From positions 138,901 to 202,900 of the forward strand of contig BJOX01000208.1 of assembly GCA_009731375.1 (NCBI GenBank): a stretch of DNA of 64,000 bases, given 5' to 3'. Below are positions 62,324-64,000 of the stretch, one piece after another. Source of the stretch: Paulinella micropora (lineage: Eukaryota > Cercozoa > Imbricatea > Euglyphida). The translations under genes and the position numbers were made by a program. Each line of letters opens with the position of its first letter. The first letter of the stretch is position 1. The notes under the pieces were generated by a model, which was not told where the DNA came from, did no database searches, and worked only from the letters and a program-made list of their open reading frames with translations.

Positions 62324-63103
62324 CGGCACCCCTGTCGGAATAAATCATGGTTTGTCGGAACGAGGATGAGTTCGGAGCTCATATTTGCAGGGTGGTTAGC
62401 CCCAGACTCGATCTTGATGCTGATATATGATTTTTTTTTGGAATTCACGCAAATATTTGCGTTAGGGGAGTGTCCTGAATGCCAAAATCCTTGTTTTTTT
62501 TCGCACCCCTGTCGGAATAAATCATGGTTTGTGTGAACCAGGAGGAGTTGGGAGCTCATAATGACAGGGTGGCTAGCCCCAGACTCGATGTTGATGCTGG
62601 TATAATTTCTTTGGAATTCACGCAAATATTTGCGTTAGGGGAGTGTCCTGAATGATAAAATTCCTTGTTTTTTTAGCCTGTTTTCTGCTCTCTCATCGGA
62701 ATAAATCATGGTTTGTGTGAACCAGGAAGAGTTGGGAGCTCATATTGACAGGGTGGCTAGCCCCAGACTCGATCTTGATGCTGATATACATATATATATA
62801 TATTTTTGAAATTCACACATATTTGCGTCAGGGAAGTGTCCTGAATGCCAAATTCCTTTTTTTTTTACAGTCTATTTTCTGCTCTCCCATCGGAATAAAT
62901 CATGGTTTGTGGGAACCAGGAGAAGTTGGGAGCTCATATTGGCAGGGTGGTTAGCAGCAGACTCGATCTTGATGCTGGTATGCTCATATTGGCAGGGTGG
63001 TTAGCAGCAGACTCGATCTTGATGCTGGTATAATTTTTTTGGAATTCACGCAAATACTTGTGTTAGGGGAGTGTCCTGAATGCTAAATTTCCTTGTTTTT
63101 TAG
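62324..63103. repeat. Satellite family S1, block 2
   Basis: About four more S1 units; the last has a 55-bp internal duplication of CTCATATTGGCAGGGTGGTT (62921-63030). Confidence 0.9.
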
Positions 63104-63815
63104 CAGTACTTGCCGGTGCCTCCGGCAATTGAACGCACCCTGTCGACGGGGCAGGGGGGTTCCGGGGGGCCCCTCCCCCCGAGAACCCCAGCCCGGCAAT
63201 TGTACGTACCCGTTTTGGTCGCGGGTGGCACCCACACCAGAAAATTGAGGTCTTGTCCACCAGGCGCCCTCCGGCAATTGAACGTACCCTGTCGACGGGA
63301 AAGGGGGGTCCGGGGGGCCCTCCCCCCGGGAACCCCAGCCAGGCGATTGTACGTACCCGCTTTTTTCACGGGTGGCACCCACACCAGAAAATTGAGGTCT
63401 TGTGCCACCAGGCGCCGTTTGCGCACTCCAGAGGGAGTTAGCGGCTGATATTTGGTGTATCTGACACTTCTTGATGAGCTCTCTTCGAAAATATAAAAAT
63501 TGTGGCGCCGGGTGGCCTACACGCAGGGAAATTGAGGTTTTTGCGCCACCAGGCGCTGTTTGCGCACACCCGAGGGAGTTTGAGGCTAATGTTTGGTGTA
63601 CCCGACACCTCTAGGTGCGCTCTCTTCGGAGATAAAAAATTTTGTTGGCGGGTGGCACAAAAACCAGAGATTTTTAGGTTTTTGTGCCACCAGAGCTTAC
63701 ACTTGCGTTCTGCTGGTACCTCCGGCAATGGAACGTACCCTGTCGATGGGAAAGGGGGGGGTCCGGGGGGCCCTCCCCCCGGGAACCCCACCCCGAGGGG
63801 GGTGGGGGGGGGGGG
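63104..63815. repeat. GC-rich repeat family S2, block 2
   Basis: Several S2 units. Two variants (63420-63690) replace the middle with GTTTGGTGTAYCYGACAC and CTCTCTTCGRARATA. Confidence 0.85.
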
Positions 63816-63861
63816 GGGGCGCGAAGCGCACCGTAAACCATCCTTTCAGGTGTTGGCCTAG

Positions 63862-63887
63862 TTATTATTATTATTATTATTATTATT
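63862..63887. repeat. Short (TTA)n tract
   Basis: TTA repeat 40 bases before the next element A. Confidence 0.9.
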
Positions 63888-63927
63888 CCCGATGAAAAAA
63901 CCTAGTCACACTTGCTAAACAGAGTTC

Positions 63928-64000
63928 CAGCCCAATGGCCTCAAGGCGTTAAACTGTGACGCCAACTCATAACCCTTTGGTGGTAGATGCTGGGGAGGAG
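63928..64000 (+). mobile_element. Short retroelement A, copy 4, cut by window end
   Basis: Begins CAGCCCAATGGCCTCAAGG and matches copies 1 and 3 to the window end. The 5' flank is GAGTTC, so here A is not set directly in a microsatellite. Confidence 0.88.

Overview
This window reads as nuclear DNA from a eukaryote that is rich in introns, microsatellites and retroelements, most likely an alga or another protist. The evidence is GT-AG introns between short phase-0 exons, a LINE-type retrotransposon, tRNA-derived SINEs, Ty1/copia and Ty3/gypsy remnants, an LTR pair, and a broken gene of a SHAW-motif plus TPR family that I associate with algae and other protists. I cannot name the species. Seventeen runs of N interrupt the sequence; seven are exactly 10 N and look like gap placeholders.

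Layout. 1-2.0 kb: CA and AGT microsatellites, then a SHAW/TPR pseudogene. 2.0-11 kb: a chain of retroelements, each set in (TTA)n and all facing the same way. It holds short element A, short element B, a fragment of A, a tRNA-derived SINE, a LINE with an intact 1,699-residue ORF (CDS 5470-10569), and another SINE. 11-18 kb: (TTG)n-associated MITE-like elements, AT-rich DNA with no gene I can support, a copia fragment joined to an opposing hypothetical ORF, and a large poly-C gap. 18.2-28.7 kb: a plus-strand gene built from more than twenty tiny exons, many tandemly duplicated together with microsatellite introns, ending in a membrane anchor and a TAA stop. 30.1-44.6 kb: an LTR pair with a candidate primer-binding site and polypurine tract enclosing about 14 kb of broken retroelement and hypothetical ORFs. 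44.6-44.8 kb: an AT-rich foldback. 46.9-51.8 kb: minus-strand frameshifted Gag-like and hypothetical ORFs. 53.0-54.9 kb: a second gene with tiny exons, on the minus strand. 56.1-57.7 kb: a minus-strand (TTA)n chain with a full-length SINE and element B. 58.9-60.4 kb: a huge (TTC)n tract. 60.9-63.8 kb: two interleaved tandem repeat families. 63.9 kb to the end: the start of another element A.

How the parts fit. The LINE is the only intact reverse transcriptase seen and is the likely motor for the short elements. LINE, SINE, A, B and C share a related 3' segment (consensus GATGGAGGCRCATG, then about 35-45 nt) just before the TTA tail. B also shares a 5' double hairpin with the sequence at the presumed LINE 5' end. 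In the two mini-exon genes, microsatellites form the intron ends, so unequal exchange between introns could add or remove in-frame exons.

Limits. All domain and family calls come from reading motifs by eye. Exon calls rest on splice-site consensus, phase and repeat logic, not transcripts. Identity figures are visual estimates.
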